This document shows positions 1 through 8,331 of a stretch of 64,000 nt of DNA, piece by piece. The notes beneath the pieces were generated by a model, which made no database searches, was not told where the DNA came from, and saw only the letters and a list, made by a program, of their open reading frames with translations. Position 1 is the stretch's first letter. Each line of letters begins with the position of its first letter. Position numbers and translations under genes: made by a program. Source of the DNA: Microbacterium sp. A20 (GTDB lineage Bacteria > Actinomycetota > Actinomycetes > Actinomycetales > Microbacteriaceae); contig NZ_SSDF01000082.1 of the NCBI RefSeq assembly GCF_004794515.1, forward strand, positions 142,167 to 206,166, in the 5' to 3' direction.

Positions 1-125
1 TGGGCATGATGATGCTGCCGCCCGTCATGATCTCGCTGCCCTTCAAGATCCTGCTGTTCATCCTCGTCGACGGCTGGGGGCTCATCATCCGCGCCCTGCT
101 GGAGAGTTACGGAGGTGTGGGATGA
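1..125 (+). CDS. fliP: Flagellar export gate protein FliP, C-terminal end (partial)
   Basis: Only the last 40 codons are in the window, reading from position 3 and ending in TGA at 123-125. The fragment matches the conserved FliP C-terminus: [24 protein letters not shown] is the typical run of Met-rich turn, 'ISLPFK' and hydrophobic export-gate helix. FliP forms the core of the flagellar type III export gate in the cytoplasmic membrane together with FliQ and FliR. The stop overlaps the start of fliQ by an ATGA, so the genes are translationally coupled. The rest of the gene lies upstream of the window. Confidence 0.93.
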   Translation, partial: GMMMLPPVMISLPFKILLFILVDGWGLIIRALLESYGGVG

Positions 126-394
126 GCCCGGAAGCGGTCATCGACATCGGCACCCAGGGCCTGATCATCGCGGCGAAGCTGGCCGCGCCGGTGCTCGTCA
201 CGGCGCTGGTCGTGGGTTTCGCGATCTCGCTGCTGCAGTCCATCACCCAGGTGCAGGAGGTGACGCTGTCGTTCGTGCCGAAGATCGTCGCCGTCGGCAT
301 CGCACTGCTCATCGCCGGCAACTGGATGATCGCCGAGATGATCGCCTTCACGAACGAGATGTTCGCCCGCATCCCCTCACTGCTGAGCGGGTGA
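122..394 (+). CDS. fliQ: Flagellar export gate protein FliQ
   Basis: The 90-residue product has the usual FliQ length and two hydrophobic helices (about residues 16-40 and 53-75) separated by the conserved '[16 protein letters not shown]' segment. FliQ wraps around the FliP-FliR core of the flagellar type III secretion gate in the membrane. The ATG overlaps the fliP stop (ATGA), and fliR begins 4 nt after its stop, so it is part of one fliP-Q-R-flhB-flhA operon. Identification is secure from length, motif and gene order. Confidence 0.95.
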   Translation: MSPEAVIDIGTQGLIIAAKLAAPVLVTALVVGFAISLLQSITQVQEVTLSFVPKIVAVGIALLIAGNWMIAEMIAFTNEMFARIPSLLSG

Positions 395-398
395 CGAC

Positions 399-1160
399 GT
401 GTACATCCCCATCGACTTCGCGTGGCTCGAGGCGACCATGCTCGCCGCGGTGCGCATCACGGCGTTCATCATGATCGCCCCGCCGTTCTCCTACGGGGCG
501 ATCCCGGTGCGGGTGAAGGCGATGCTCGCGATCGGCCTCTCCCTCGCCGCGGGCACGGCCGTCGCTCCCGGCTACGAGAACCTCGACACCGGCCCGTTCC
601 TCGGCGCCCTGGTGCTGCAGGTGCTCACCGGAGCGCTCCTCGGCTTCCTCGTGCTGCTCTGCTTCTCGGCGCTGCAGGCCGCCGGCAGCCTGATCGACGT
701 GTTCGGCGGTTTCCAGCTGGCTCAGGCCTTCGACCCGCACTCGCTCGTGAACGGCGCCCAGTTCACCCGGCTGTTCCACATCACCGCGCTGACGCTGCTG
801 TTCGCCTCCGGTGGATATCAGCTCATCCTCGCCGGCCTCGCCCGCAGCTTCGAGGCGGTGCCCGTCGACGGCATCTTCGAGGTGGCGGCCCCGGCGGAAC
901 TCCTCATCGACGGGGTGTCGCAGATGGTCCTGGCCGCTGTGCAGATCGCCGGCCCGCTCGTGCTGGTGCTGTTCCTCGCCGATGTCGGGCTCGGACTGAT
1001 CACCCGCGTCGCGCCCGCGCTCAACGCGTTCGCGATGGGCTTCCCGGTGAAGATCCTGCTCACCCTGCTGCTCGCCGGCGCCGTGTACGCCGTGCTCCCC
1101 GGCATCGTCGACGCCCTCTCCGGGCAGGCGCTGAAGATGATGCAGGGGGTGCACGAGTGA
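399..1160 (+). CDS. fliR: Flagellar export gate protein FliR
   Basis: The 253-residue, strongly hydrophobic protein matches FliR in length and in its 'GFLVLLCFSALQAAGSLIDVFGGFQLAQAFDP' type core. FliR completes the FliP5Q4R1 export gate through which flagellar rod, hook and filament subunits pass. The start is GTG at 399, 4 nt after fliQ. The stop TGA at 1158-1160 overlaps the GTG of flhB (GTGA), which indicates translational coupling. The C-terminus ends 'GQALKMMQGVHE', a hydrophilic tail facing the export apparatus in known homologues. Nothing unusual was noticed. Confidence 0.95.
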   Translation: MYIPIDFAWLEATMLAAVRITAFIMIAPPFSYGAIPVRVKAMLAIGLSLAAGTAVAPGYENLDTGPFLGALVLQVLTGALLGFLVLLCFSALQAAGSLIDVFGGFQLAQAFDPHSLVNGAQFTRLFHITALTLLFASGGYQLILAGLARSFEAVPVDGIFEVAAPAELLIDGVSQMVLAAVQIAGPLVLVLFLADVGLGLITRVAPALNAFAMGFPVKILLTLLLAGAVYAVLPGIVDALSGQALKMMQGVHE

Positions 1161-2248
1161 GCGGCACCGACACCGGCGAACGCAGCGAGAAGGCGACCGA
1201 CAAGCACCTCAACGAGGCCCGCAAGAAGGGGCGCCTGTCACGCAGCCAGGACCTCACGGCGTGGCTCGGCATCGGTGCCGCGGCCATCGCCATGCCGGCG
1301 GCCATCGCGCTCGGTGCTGCGGCCGGAACGGAGCAGCTCCTCACGGTCACCTCCCTGGTGTTCAGCCCCACGCCGGAGGCGGCGCTCGGCGCGCTCGGAC
1401 GCGGTCTGGCCTCGGTGCTGCCGACCCTCGCGGTGATGCTCGCCGCCGTCGCGATCGTCACGCTGATCGGCGCCGTCGTGCAGGGCGGCGTGCACCTGAA
1501 ACCGCTCACCGGACGTTTCGAGCAGTTCAACATCGTCACCGGCATCCGTCGCGTGTTCGGGCTGCAGGCGCTGTGGGAGGGCGCCAAGGCGCTCCTGAAG
1601 ACCGCGGCGATCGGCCTCGCGCTCTGGGTCGTCATCGCGGGGCTGATGCCGGTGCTCACCGCCAGCGGCGCCCATTCGATCTCGCGCCTGCTCGGCACGG
1701 CGTCCGAGGGCACGGCCGCCCTGCTGCAGACCGCGATCGCCGTGGGGCTGGTCCTCGCCGCGATCGACATGTTCGTCGTGATGCGCCGCAACCGCAAGCA
1801 CACTCGCATGACCAAGCGCGAGATCCGCGACGAGAACAAGAGCTCCGAGGGCGACCCGCTGATCCGTCAGCAGCGACGCTCCCGGCAGCTCGCCGTCAGC
1901 CGCAACCGCATGATCGCCGCGGTCGCCGGGTCGGATGTGGTCGTCGTCAACCCGACGCACATCGCGATCGCCCTCCGGTACGAGCCCGGTCGCGCGGCCC
2001 CCAAGGTCGTCGCGAAGGGCAGCGGCGTGATCGCGGAGCGCATCCGCGACGAGGCCGTGCGCGCCGGTGTGCCGCTCGTGCGCGAGATCACGCTCGCCCG
2101 CGCTCTGCACGCCGCGTGCGAGCTCGGCCAGGAGATCCCCGAAGACCTGTACAACGCCGTCGCGCGCGTGCTCGTGTTCGTCGACGCCCTGCGTCGGCGC
2201 GGCGCCGCCCGCGGCATCCACACCCTTCCCTACCGGAGGACCGCATGA
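1157..2248 (+). CDS. flhB: Flagellar export switch protein FlhB
   Basis: The 363-residue protein starts at GTG 1157, overlapping the fliR stop; the N-terminus 'SGTDTGERSEKATDKHLNEARKKGRLSRSQDL' is the standard FlhB cytosolic start. Four hydrophobic helices follow, then a long cytosolic domain with the self-cleaving NPTH motif at residues 265-268. In the family, cleavage between N and P switches export from rod/hook to filament substrates. The key residues are present, so the switch should work. The stop overlaps the flhA ATG at 2245 (ATGA). Confidence 0.96.
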   Translation: MSGTDTGERSEKATDKHLNEARKKGRLSRSQDLTAWLGIGAAAIAMPAAIALGAAAGTEQLLTVTSLVFSPTPEAALGALGRGLASVLPTLAVMLAAVAIVTLIGAVVQGGVHLKPLTGRFEQFNIVTGIRRVFGLQALWEGAKALLKTAAIGLALWVVIAGLMPVLTASGAHSISRLLGTASEGTAALLQTAIAVGLVLAAIDMFVVMRRNRKHTRMTKREIRDENKSSEGDPLIRQQRRSRQLAVSRNRMIAAVAGSDVVVVNPTHIAIALRYEPGRAAPKVVAKGSGVIAERIRDEAVRAGVPLVREITLARALHAACELGQEIPEDLYNAVARVLVFVDALRRRGAARGIHTLPYRRTA

Positions 2249-4305
2249 GACAGCTGTTCGTCAAGCTCATGGTGCCCATCGGGGTCGTCGGCATCATCAT
2301 GCTGCTCGTCGTCCCGGTGCCGCCGTTCCTGCTCGACATCCTCATCATCCTGAACATCATGTTCGCCCTCGTGATCCTGCTCACGTCGATGTTCGTGAAG
2401 AAGCCGCTCGACTTCTCGGTGTTCCCCTCGCTGCTGCTGGTGGCGACGCTGTTCCGACTCGGGCTCAACGTCGCCTCGACCCGACTCGTGCTGGGCGAGG
2501 CCTATGCGGGGCAGGTGATCGAGGCGTTCGGCGCGATCGCCGTCGGCGGCTCCCTCATCATCGGCGCCGTGGTGTTCCTGATCCTCGTGGTCATCCAGTT
2601 CGTGGTCGTCACCAAGGGTGCGGAGCGCGTGGCGGAGGTCGGCGCCCGGTTCACCCTCGACGCCATGCCCGGCAAGCAGATGGCGATCGACGCCGACCTC
2701 AACGCCGGGCTCATCACCGATGCCGAGGCGCGCGAACGCCGCGCGGAGGTCGCGGCCGAGGCCGACTTCTACGGCGCGATGGACGGTGCGTCGAAGTTCG
2801 TGAAGGGCGATGCGATCGCCGGACTCGTCATCATCATCATCAACATCGTCGGCGGCATCGCGATCGGCCTCGTGCAGCACGGCATGTCGATCGACGAGGC
2901 CGTGAGCACCTACAGCCTCCTCACGATCGGCGACGGGCTCGTCACGCAGATCCCCGCGCTGCTGATGGCCGTCTCCACCGGCATGATCGTCACCCGCTCC
3001 ACGGCCGAGGCCGAGATGGGGACGGCGGCGTCGGCGCAGCTCGGCCAGTCCCGCAACGCGCTCATCATCGCGGGATGCGCCGCGATCATCATGTCGCTGA
3101 TCCCGCACATGCCGATGCTGCCGTTCGTCGCGATCGGCGCGCTCCTGCTGTTCGTGGCGCAGCGCATCAAAGCGAACCAGCAGCGCGAGGAGGCGATCGC
3201 GGCCCAGACGCCGTCCGCCGCACCGGCCGACCAGCCGGAGGAGCTGATCGAGAAGATGCGCGTGCACCCGCTCGAGATCCTCCTCTCCCCCGACATCGTC
3301 GATCTGGTCACGGGCGGCCCGGACGACCTCCTGGCACGCGTGAAGGCGCTCCGGCGTCGGATCGCCCTCGACCTGGGCCTGATCACCCCGCCGGTGCGCA
3401 CGCGCGACAGCATCGAGCTCGCGCAGTCGACGTACGTCATCCGCATCGCCGGCGTCGAGACCGGCCGGGGCACGGCGCCGGTCGGCTCCGTGCTCGCTCT
3501 CGGACAGGGCCTGGAGTCGCTTCCGGGTACGGCGACCCTCGACCCGGTGTTCGGGCTGGAGGGCAAGTGGATCCCCCTGGAGATGCGGCACAGCGCCGAG
3601 TTCGCCGGGGCCACCGTGATCGACCGGGCCAGCGTCATCATCACGCACCTCTCCAGCGTCATCCATGCCCATGCCGCGCGACTGTTGAGCCGGGAGGATG
3701 TCCGTCAGCTCACCGACGCCCTCAAGCAGGCGTCCCCGGCCGCCGTCGAGGAGCTCACTCCCGCGCTGCTGTCCCTCGCCGAGATCCAGCGCGTGCTCCA
3801 GGGCCTGCTCGCCGAGCGGGTGCCGATCAACGACCTCAGCCGCATCTACGAGGCGCTGGCGTTGCGGGCGAGGACGTCGACCGATCCCGAGGGGCTGATC
3901 GAGGCGGCACGAGCCGCGCTCGGACCCGCGATCGCCGCGCGCTTCGCCGATGCGGGCATCCTGCGGGTGGTGATGATCAATCCGCTCCTCGAGCAGGCCA
4001 TGCTCGAGAACCTGCGCCCCGGCGACGACGGCACGCAGATCGTCTTCGACCCGCAGCGCATGGAATCCGTCGTCGAGTCGGTGAAGCAGGCCGTCTCCTC
4101 GGTGCGCGAAGGCGGCGAACCGGTGCTGGTGTGCGCCCCGTCGCTGCGTCCCGCCGTGCGGCGACTCGTGTCGGCCCAGACCGACGGCCTCCCGGTGCTC
4201 TCCTACACGGAGGCGACCTCCGCTGCGCTCACGATCGAGACGGTCGGTGTGGTCCGTGATGCGCCTGCGCCGTCGATCGGCGCCGTCTCCGCGGCAGTAG
4301 GCTGA
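2245..4305 (+). CDS. flhA: Flagellar export motor protein FlhA
   Basis: The 686-residue protein has the FlhA layout: about eight N-terminal membrane helices, the highly conserved 'LDFSVFPSLLLVATLFRLGLNVASTR' segment, a FHIPEP-like loop ('RFTLDAMPGKQMAIDADLNAGLI'), and a large C-terminal cytosolic domain (about residues 330-686) that docks chaperone-substrate complexes. It couples proton flow to flagellar protein export. The ATG at 2245 overlaps the flhB stop and is followed closely by csrA. Length and motifs are normal, and no defect is visible. Confidence 0.96.
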   Translation: MRQLFVKLMVPIGVVGIIMLLVVPVPPFLLDILIILNIMFALVILLTSMFVKKPLDFSVFPSLLLVATLFRLGLNVASTRLVLGEAYAGQVIEAFGAIAVGGSLIIGAVVFLILVVIQFVVVTKGAERVAEVGARFTLDAMPGKQMAIDADLNAGLITDAEARERRAEVAAEADFYGAMDGASKFVKGDAIAGLVIIIINIVGGIAIGLVQHGMSIDEAVSTYSLLTIGDGLVTQIPALLMAVSTGMIVTRSTAEAEMGTAASAQLGQSRNALIIAGCAAIIMSLIPHMPMLPFVAIGALLLFVAQRIKANQQREEAIAAQTPSAAPADQPEELIEKMRVHPLEILLSPDIVDLVTGGPDDLLARVKALRRRIALDLGLITPPVRTRDSIELAQSTYVIRIAGVETGRGTAPVGSVLALGQGLESLPGTATLDPVFGLEGKWIPLEMRHSAEFAGATVIDRASVIITHLSSVIHAHAARLLSREDVRQLTDALKQASPAAVEELTPALLSLAEIQRVLQGLLAERVPINDLSRIYEALALRARTSTDPEGLIEAARAALGPAIAARFADAGILRVVMINPLLEQAMLENLRPGDDGTQIVFDPQRMESVVESVKQAVSSVREGGEPVLVCAPSLRPAVRRLVSAQTDGLPVLSYTEATSAALTIETVGVVRDAPAPSIGAVSAAVG
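4298..4303 (+). promoter_or_regulatory. Candidate leaderless -10 element of csrA
   Basis: TAGGCT lies at the very end of flhA, exactly 6 nt (GAACGA) before the csrA ATG at 4310. The same hexamer plus identical spacer precedes acpS (10284). There is no Shine-Dalgarno sequence in between, so csrA may be transcribed separately as a leaderless mRNA. Confidence 0.5.
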
Positions 4306-4309
4306 ACGA

Positions 4310-4561
4310 ATGCTGGTTTTGACGAGGCGGATCGGTGAGAGCGTGCGCATCGACGGCGACATCGAGATCACGCTGCTCGAGATCAAAGGCGACAGTGTGC
4401 GCATCGGCGTGAAGGCGCCGCGCGAGACGCGCATCCAGCGCACCGAGATCATCGAAGCCGTGGTCGCCGAGAACGTGTCGGCCGCGGCCGAGACCGGAGC
4501 CGATGCCGAGGACGCGATCGTCGCCGCGCTCGCCAGGGGCCGCGAGGCCCGCCCGTCCTAG
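4310..4561 (+). CDS. csrA: Carbon storage regulator CsrA
   Basis: The 83-residue protein opens with the diagnostic CsrA sequence 'MLVLTRRIGESVRIDGDIEITLLEIKG' and keeps the RNA-contacting 'VRIGVKAPRE' strand. About 20 Ala/Glu-rich residues extend past the usual 61-65-residue core. CsrA is a dimeric RNA-binding protein that represses translation by binding GGA motifs. In Gram-positive bacteria it controls flagellin translation and is antagonised by FliW, which fits its place right behind flhA. It starts 4 nt after flhA and may have its own leaderless promoter. Confidence 0.95.
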   Translation: MLVLTRRIGESVRIDGDIEITLLEIKGDSVRIGVKAPRETRIQRTEIIEAVVAENVSAAAETGADAEDAIVAALARGREARPS

Positions 4562-4583
4562 TCGGCGTGTCCGCACTCGCCGA

Positions 4584-5723
4584 TCAGGCGGTGGCGGTGC
4601 CCGCCCCTGTCGCCCGCTTCCACTGGTCGCCACCCGCCTCACGCGCACGTCCGGCCGCGCGTGCCGCCTCCGCCACGAGCGCGTCGTAGTCGTAACCGCA
4701 GGTGTCTGCCGCCGCCCATCCGATGCTGGCCGAGCAGCGGATACCGTCGACCGCACCATCGCGTTCGATGTCGGAGATACGGCTCAGCACCGCCCGGATA
4801 TGGAACCGGACGGCCTCGTCGCTGGCGCGGATCACCACGATCACCCGGCCGTCATCGACCCGCTCGGCGTCGGCGAGAGGCGGGAGGGCCTCCTCGATGT
4901 CGGCGTGGAAGCGATCGACGATGCGGGCGAACTCCGAGCCGGTCGTGGCCTCGCGAAGGTCGGCGGGGTCATCCAGGCGCACTTCGAGCACCGACCAGCC
5001 GTGATCGTTCTGGGCCTCGGCTTTCCGGAGCCTGCGACGAGCCCGCTGGGCGACGCCGTCGGCCTCGGTCTGCTGCGGCGCTCCCACCCGCACCAGCAGC
5101 ACCAGCGTGAAGGCCGCGCAGGTACTCACGATGAGCGTGCCGACGGCGTTCATGCCCCGCAGAGCGCTCAGCTGCTCATCGGTGCTCGCAGGGCCCACCG
5201 CGAGCGCGCTGATCGCGCTGGCGACCGCCACCACGACGAAGCCGCACGACGCCAGCGCGAGGGGCAGCACGATGTCTCGCGTGACCGGATGCCCACGGAG
5301 CAGCTCATAGGCGACCAGCCCGGCGAAGACGCCGCTGCCGAGGAAGACGAGGTGGAAGGAAGGCAGGTACCACGCCGTGTCGGAGGTCGCGACGAGCAGC
5401 ACGAGAGCGGTGGCCACGAATGTCAGCACGGGCCACCAGGGAGCACGCCGACCGAAGTGCATCCGAAGGCCGAGCCAGATCAAGGGCTCGACGCACAGCA
5501 GGAGAGCAGATGCCGCGCTGCGCAGCGGCTGGAAGTCGCTCTGGTGACCGGCGAGCCAGAGGTAGGCGCCGAGCATGCCGAGACCGAAGGCCGTTCCCCA
5601 GACGATCGTGGCCCGCGACGGACGGGCGAGTGTGGCCAGCCCCAGCACCAGGGCGGTCAACACGGTCACCACCGCCACCATGCTCGTGGTGATGTCGACG
5701 TTGACGGGTACGAGAGGCGTCAT
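4584..5723 (-). CDS. Membrane protein with degenerate GGDEF domain
   Basis: The 379-residue protein has about seven hydrophobic segments in residues 1-220, followed by a cytosolic domain of about 150 residues. That domain keeps GGDEF-family landmarks: 'CSASIGWA', and a final 'ALVAEAARAAGRAREAGGDQWKRA' helix like the usual ADxALYxAKxxGRN end. The catalytic GGDEF signature itself is replaced by 'VDDGR', so diguanylate cyclase activity is unlikely and a sensor or pseudo-enzyme role is inferred. Its ATG overlaps the stop of the upstream histidine kinase gene (ATGA), so the two are co-translated. It converges on csrA. Confidence 0.75.
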   Translation of the reverse strand: MTPLVPVNVDITTSMVAVVTVLTALVLGLATLARPSRATIVWGTAFGLGMLGAYLWLAGHQSDFQPLRSAASALLLCVEPLIWLGLRMHFGRRAPWWPVLTFVATALVLLVATSDTAWYLPSFHLVFLGSGVFAGLVAYELLRGHPVTRDIVLPLALASCGFVVVAVASAISALAVGPASTDEQLSALRGMNAVGTLIVSTCAAFTLVLLVRVGAPQQTEADGVAQRARRRLRKAEAQNDHGWSVLEVRLDDPADLREATTGSEFARIVDRFHADIEEALPPLADAERVDDGRVIVVIRASDEAVRFHIRAVLSRISDIERDGAVDGIRCSASIGWAAADTCGYDYDALVAEAARAAGRAREAGGDQWKRATGAGTATA

Positions 5724-7315
5724 GCCTGCACCTCTTTCCTACGGCGGCGGGGGAAGCGGAGTGTGATGGTGGTGCCCTTCCCGAGCTCGCTCGCGACGTC
5801 GATGCTCCCGTTATGCGCGACCACGATCTCGCGGGCGATCCCCATGCCGAGACCGGTGCCGGCGATGCCGCCGCGGATGGCACCGTCGGAGCGGAAGTAC
5901 GGCTGGAACAGTCGCGGAAGCTCGTCCGGCGCGACACCCATACCCGTGTCGGAGAGGACGAGCTCGGCCTGCGCACCCATCGCGCGCAACCGCGCCGTGA
6001 TGCGCCCGCCCGACGGCGTGTACTTGACGGCGTTGCTGAGCAGATTGTCGAGCACCTGACGGAGCCGGAACGCATCGCCGTAGATCACCAGCGAGTCGAC
6101 GCCGGTGACTTCGAGTCGCTGGCGGTTGGCGGTGATCAGCGGGGCGGAGGACGCGGCGGCGGCCTCGAAGACCTGACGAAGGTCCACCGGCTCGAACGGG
6201 TCCTCCGCCGGTCGTCCCGTCTGGTCGAGCATGTTCGTGACGAGCTCCTGCATCCGCTCTCCCGCGTTCGCGATGACCTCGAGCTGCGCGGGCACGCGAC
6301 CGGGGAGGTCTTCGCGCTCGCGCAGCAGGTCGACATGGCCGACGATCGCGGTCAGCGGGTTGCGCAGCTCGTGCGAGACGATCGCGGTGAGCGCGCGCCG
6401 CTCCTCGGCTGCTTCCAGAAGCATCGTGACGTCGTCGATGATGACGAGGGTGATCTGATCGCTCGCTCTCGCGCTGGCCACCGCCTGCGTGGTCACCTCG
6501 AGCGCGTGCCACTGCCCGGTGCCGTCGAACAGCCAGACCCTCTCGTCCTGCAGCTTCTCCCCTCGCGCCGCACGAGCGAGCGTCGTGCGCTCCGGTGGCA
6601 CTGTCGCGCCGCGCCGTCCGTCGTATTCGACGGCCGCGGTGGGCAGTGCGGCACCGAAGCGGTCGCGCCCGTACAGGGCCCGGTAGGCGTCGTTCATCTG
6701 CAGGATGCGCCCCTCCGCCGTCACCACGGCGAGCGCCACACCCAGTGCGTCGATGATCTGCGTCACCCGCTGCTGGTTGGTCTCCGCGCGCTCGGCGGCA
6801 CGGTTGATCTGCTCCGAACGCCGTTGGAGCAGACGCCGGGAGGCGCGCGCACGCTGAGCCCCGATCCGCACCGTCACGCCGAGGAAGCCCAGGGTGATGA
6901 CAGCGGTGAGCACGCGCAGCAGCACGTCGGCCGGGGTGCCGGTGCGTTCGGCGAACAGCACCAGGCAGAGGCTGATGAAGGCGATGCCGGCGACCACCCA
7001 GGGCATCGAGAAGTACGATGCCAGCCAGACCACCGGGAACACCCAGAGGAAGCCGAGCCGGAGGTCGGGGGCGTTGGTGGTGAGGCCGACCGCGAGCGCG
7101 TCGAGGAAGGGCACGACGGTCACGGCGGTCCGCGGGAGACGGTGCCAGGGGACGAGCAGTGCCGCCAGAGTCGTGACCACGATGAGCGTGATCCCCGCCA
7201 GGAACAGGGGGACTCCGAGGGTCTGGGGTTTGAAGGCGGCGACCATCACGACGATGGCCACCATGCTGCCGGTGAAGACCAATTGCCAGCGCCAGATCGA
7301 CACGGTGCGGATCAT
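5720..7315 (-). CDS. Membrane sensor histidine kinase with PAS domain
   Basis: The 531-residue kinase has an N-terminal membrane region of about five helices (residues 8-150), a coiled linker, a PAS domain (about 180-295), and a complete HisKA/HATPase core. Visible motifs are the H-box 'VSHELRNPL' with phospho-acceptor His315, N-box 'DNLLSNAVKYTP', G1 'DTGMG' and G2 'GTGLGMGI'. It should autophosphorylate on ATP and pass phosphate to a response regulator, most simply the one encoded just upstream (7522-8331). A strong Shine-Dalgarno (GGGGGAGGG) precedes the ATG. The downstream gene is the degenerate GGDEF protein. Confidence 0.9.
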   Translation of the reverse strand: MIRTVSIWRWQLVFTGSMVAIVVMVAAFKPQTLGVPLFLAGITLIVVTTLAALLVPWHRLPRTAVTVVPFLDALAVGLTTNAPDLRLGFLWVFPVVWLASYFSMPWVVAGIAFISLCLVLFAERTGTPADVLLRVLTAVITLGFLGVTVRIGAQRARASRRLLQRRSEQINRAAERAETNQQRVTQIIDALGVALAVVTAEGRILQMNDAYRALYGRDRFGAALPTAAVEYDGRRGATVPPERTTLARAARGEKLQDERVWLFDGTGQWHALEVTTQAVASARASDQITLVIIDDVTMLLEAAEERRALTAIVSHELRNPLTAIVGHVDLLREREDLPGRVPAQLEVIANAGERMQELVTNMLDQTGRPAEDPFEPVDLRQVFEAAAASSAPLITANRQRLEVTGVDSLVIYGDAFRLRQVLDNLLSNAVKYTPSGGRITARLRAMGAQAELVLSDTGMGVAPDELPRLFQPYFRSDGAIRGGIAGTGLGMGIAREIVVAHNGSIDVASELGKGTTITLRFPRRRRKEVQA

Positions 7316-7463
7316 CGACGCTCGCCCTCCCCCAAGAACCTCAGCTTTAACGCAAGATTACTCAAAGAACGGACAAGCCCGCTCTTCAGGCGGCTCCGCA
7401 CCCCTAGATTCATACGTGGGGGCCGACGCTGCGACTGGGGAATAGCGCAGAAGCTGGGGCCAC

Positions 7464-7511
7464 GCGAATGGGGATTCGCAGGCATCGGGGCCGCGGTTGG
7501 GGAACCGCGGC
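7464..7511 (-). terminator. Two tandem hairpins between response regulator and kinase genes
   Basis: Directly downstream of the response regulator stop are two perfect inverted repeats. The first, 7490-7498 with 7503-7511, has a 9-bp stem; the second, 7464-7469 with 7474-7479, has a 6-bp stem. Each has a 4-nt loop that is GGGG on + (CCCC in the - strand transcript). There is no T-tract, so attenuation or mRNA processing is as likely as full termination. The rest of the 206-bp gap (7316-7521) shows only the kinase ribosome-binding site. Confidence 0.5.
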
Positions 7512-7521
7512 TCCGCCCCGG

Positions 7522-8331
7522 TCAGCCCGATCTGTCGTCGGCAGAGGCGAGTCGGTAGCCGACTCCGCGCACGGTCTCGATGTAGCGCGGTCTCGACGAG
7601 CTGTCGCCGAGTTTGCGCCGCAGATTCGCGATGTGCGTCTCGATCGCGCGTTTGTCGGGTTCGCTCACGTAGTCGTTCGCGCCGTCGGGTGCGCCCCGCA
7701 GTCCGCGCGCGAGATCCGCCTTGCTGAGCACTCGGAGCCGGGCATCGAGGATCGCCGCGAGCAGGTCGAACTCGGTCGGCGTGAGGTCGATCCGCTTCTG
7801 CCCGACCAGCACGAGATGCGTGTCCAGGTCGAGGCTGAGGTCGCGGTGCACCAGACCTCGCCACGTCAGGACGGTGGCGCCTTCGGTCGACGGCTCGTGC
7901 TCGACGGTCGGGGTCGGGGCCGGCGAGGTGTCCGGGTGGATCTCGGCGATGTGGGGGCGCCGGAGGAGCGCCTGGATGCGCGCGCGCAGCTCCCGCGGCC
8001 GGAACGGCTTGACGAGGTATTCGTCGGCACCGGAGGTGAGCCCCAGGACCACGTCCGACTCGTCGGAGAGCGCAGACAGCATGATGATGAAGGTGTCGCT
8101 CACCCGGCGGATGCGTCGGGCGACCTCGAACCCGTCGATGCCGGGGAGATTGATGTCGAGCGTGGTGATCACGGGGCGGTGCTGCTCGATCGCTGCGATG
8201 CCCTCCGGGCCGGACCCGGCGAGGTGGGTCTCGAACCCGGCGGCGAGGAACACCTCGTCCAGGAGCGAGCGGACCCCGGGGTCGTCTTCGATGATGACCG
8301 CGACGAGCGGGGTTCGCGCAGCCGCCGTCAC
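7522..8331 (-). CDS. OmpR-family response regulator
   Basis: The start chosen is GTG at 8331, which overlaps the tsaE stop (GTGA); reading further upstream gives only an out-of-family Arg-rich shadow of tsaE. The 269-residue protein has a receiver domain with acidic pair Asp16/Asp17, phospho-acceptor Asp59 ('TTLDINLPGIDGFE') and Lys108 ('VKPFRP'). A linker of about 40 residues follows, then a winged-helix DNA-binding domain ending 'RYIETVRGVGYRLA'. It is the likely partner of the PAS histidine kinase encoded 206 bp downstream. Translational coupling to tsaE places a signalling output in a cell-wall/housekeeping operon. Confidence 0.92.
   Translation of the reverse strand: MTAAARTPLVAVIIEDDPGVRSLLDEVFLAAGFETHLAGSGPEGIAAIEQHRPVITTLDINLPGIDGFEVARRIRRVSDTFIIMLSALSDESDVVLGLTSGADEYLVKPFRPRELRARIQALLRRPHIAEIHPDTSPAPTPTVEHEPSTEGATVLTWRGLVHRDLSLDLDTHLVLVGQKRIDLTPTEFDLLAAILDARLRVLSKADLARGLRGAPDGANDYVSEPDKRAIETHIANLRRKLGDSSSRPRYIETVRGVGYRLASADDRSG

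Noticed and set aside
2230..4452. 740-codon - strand frame opposite flhA and csrA
   Set aside because: It is a complementary-strand shadow of flhA with Arg/Glu/His-rich sequence and no recognisable domain.
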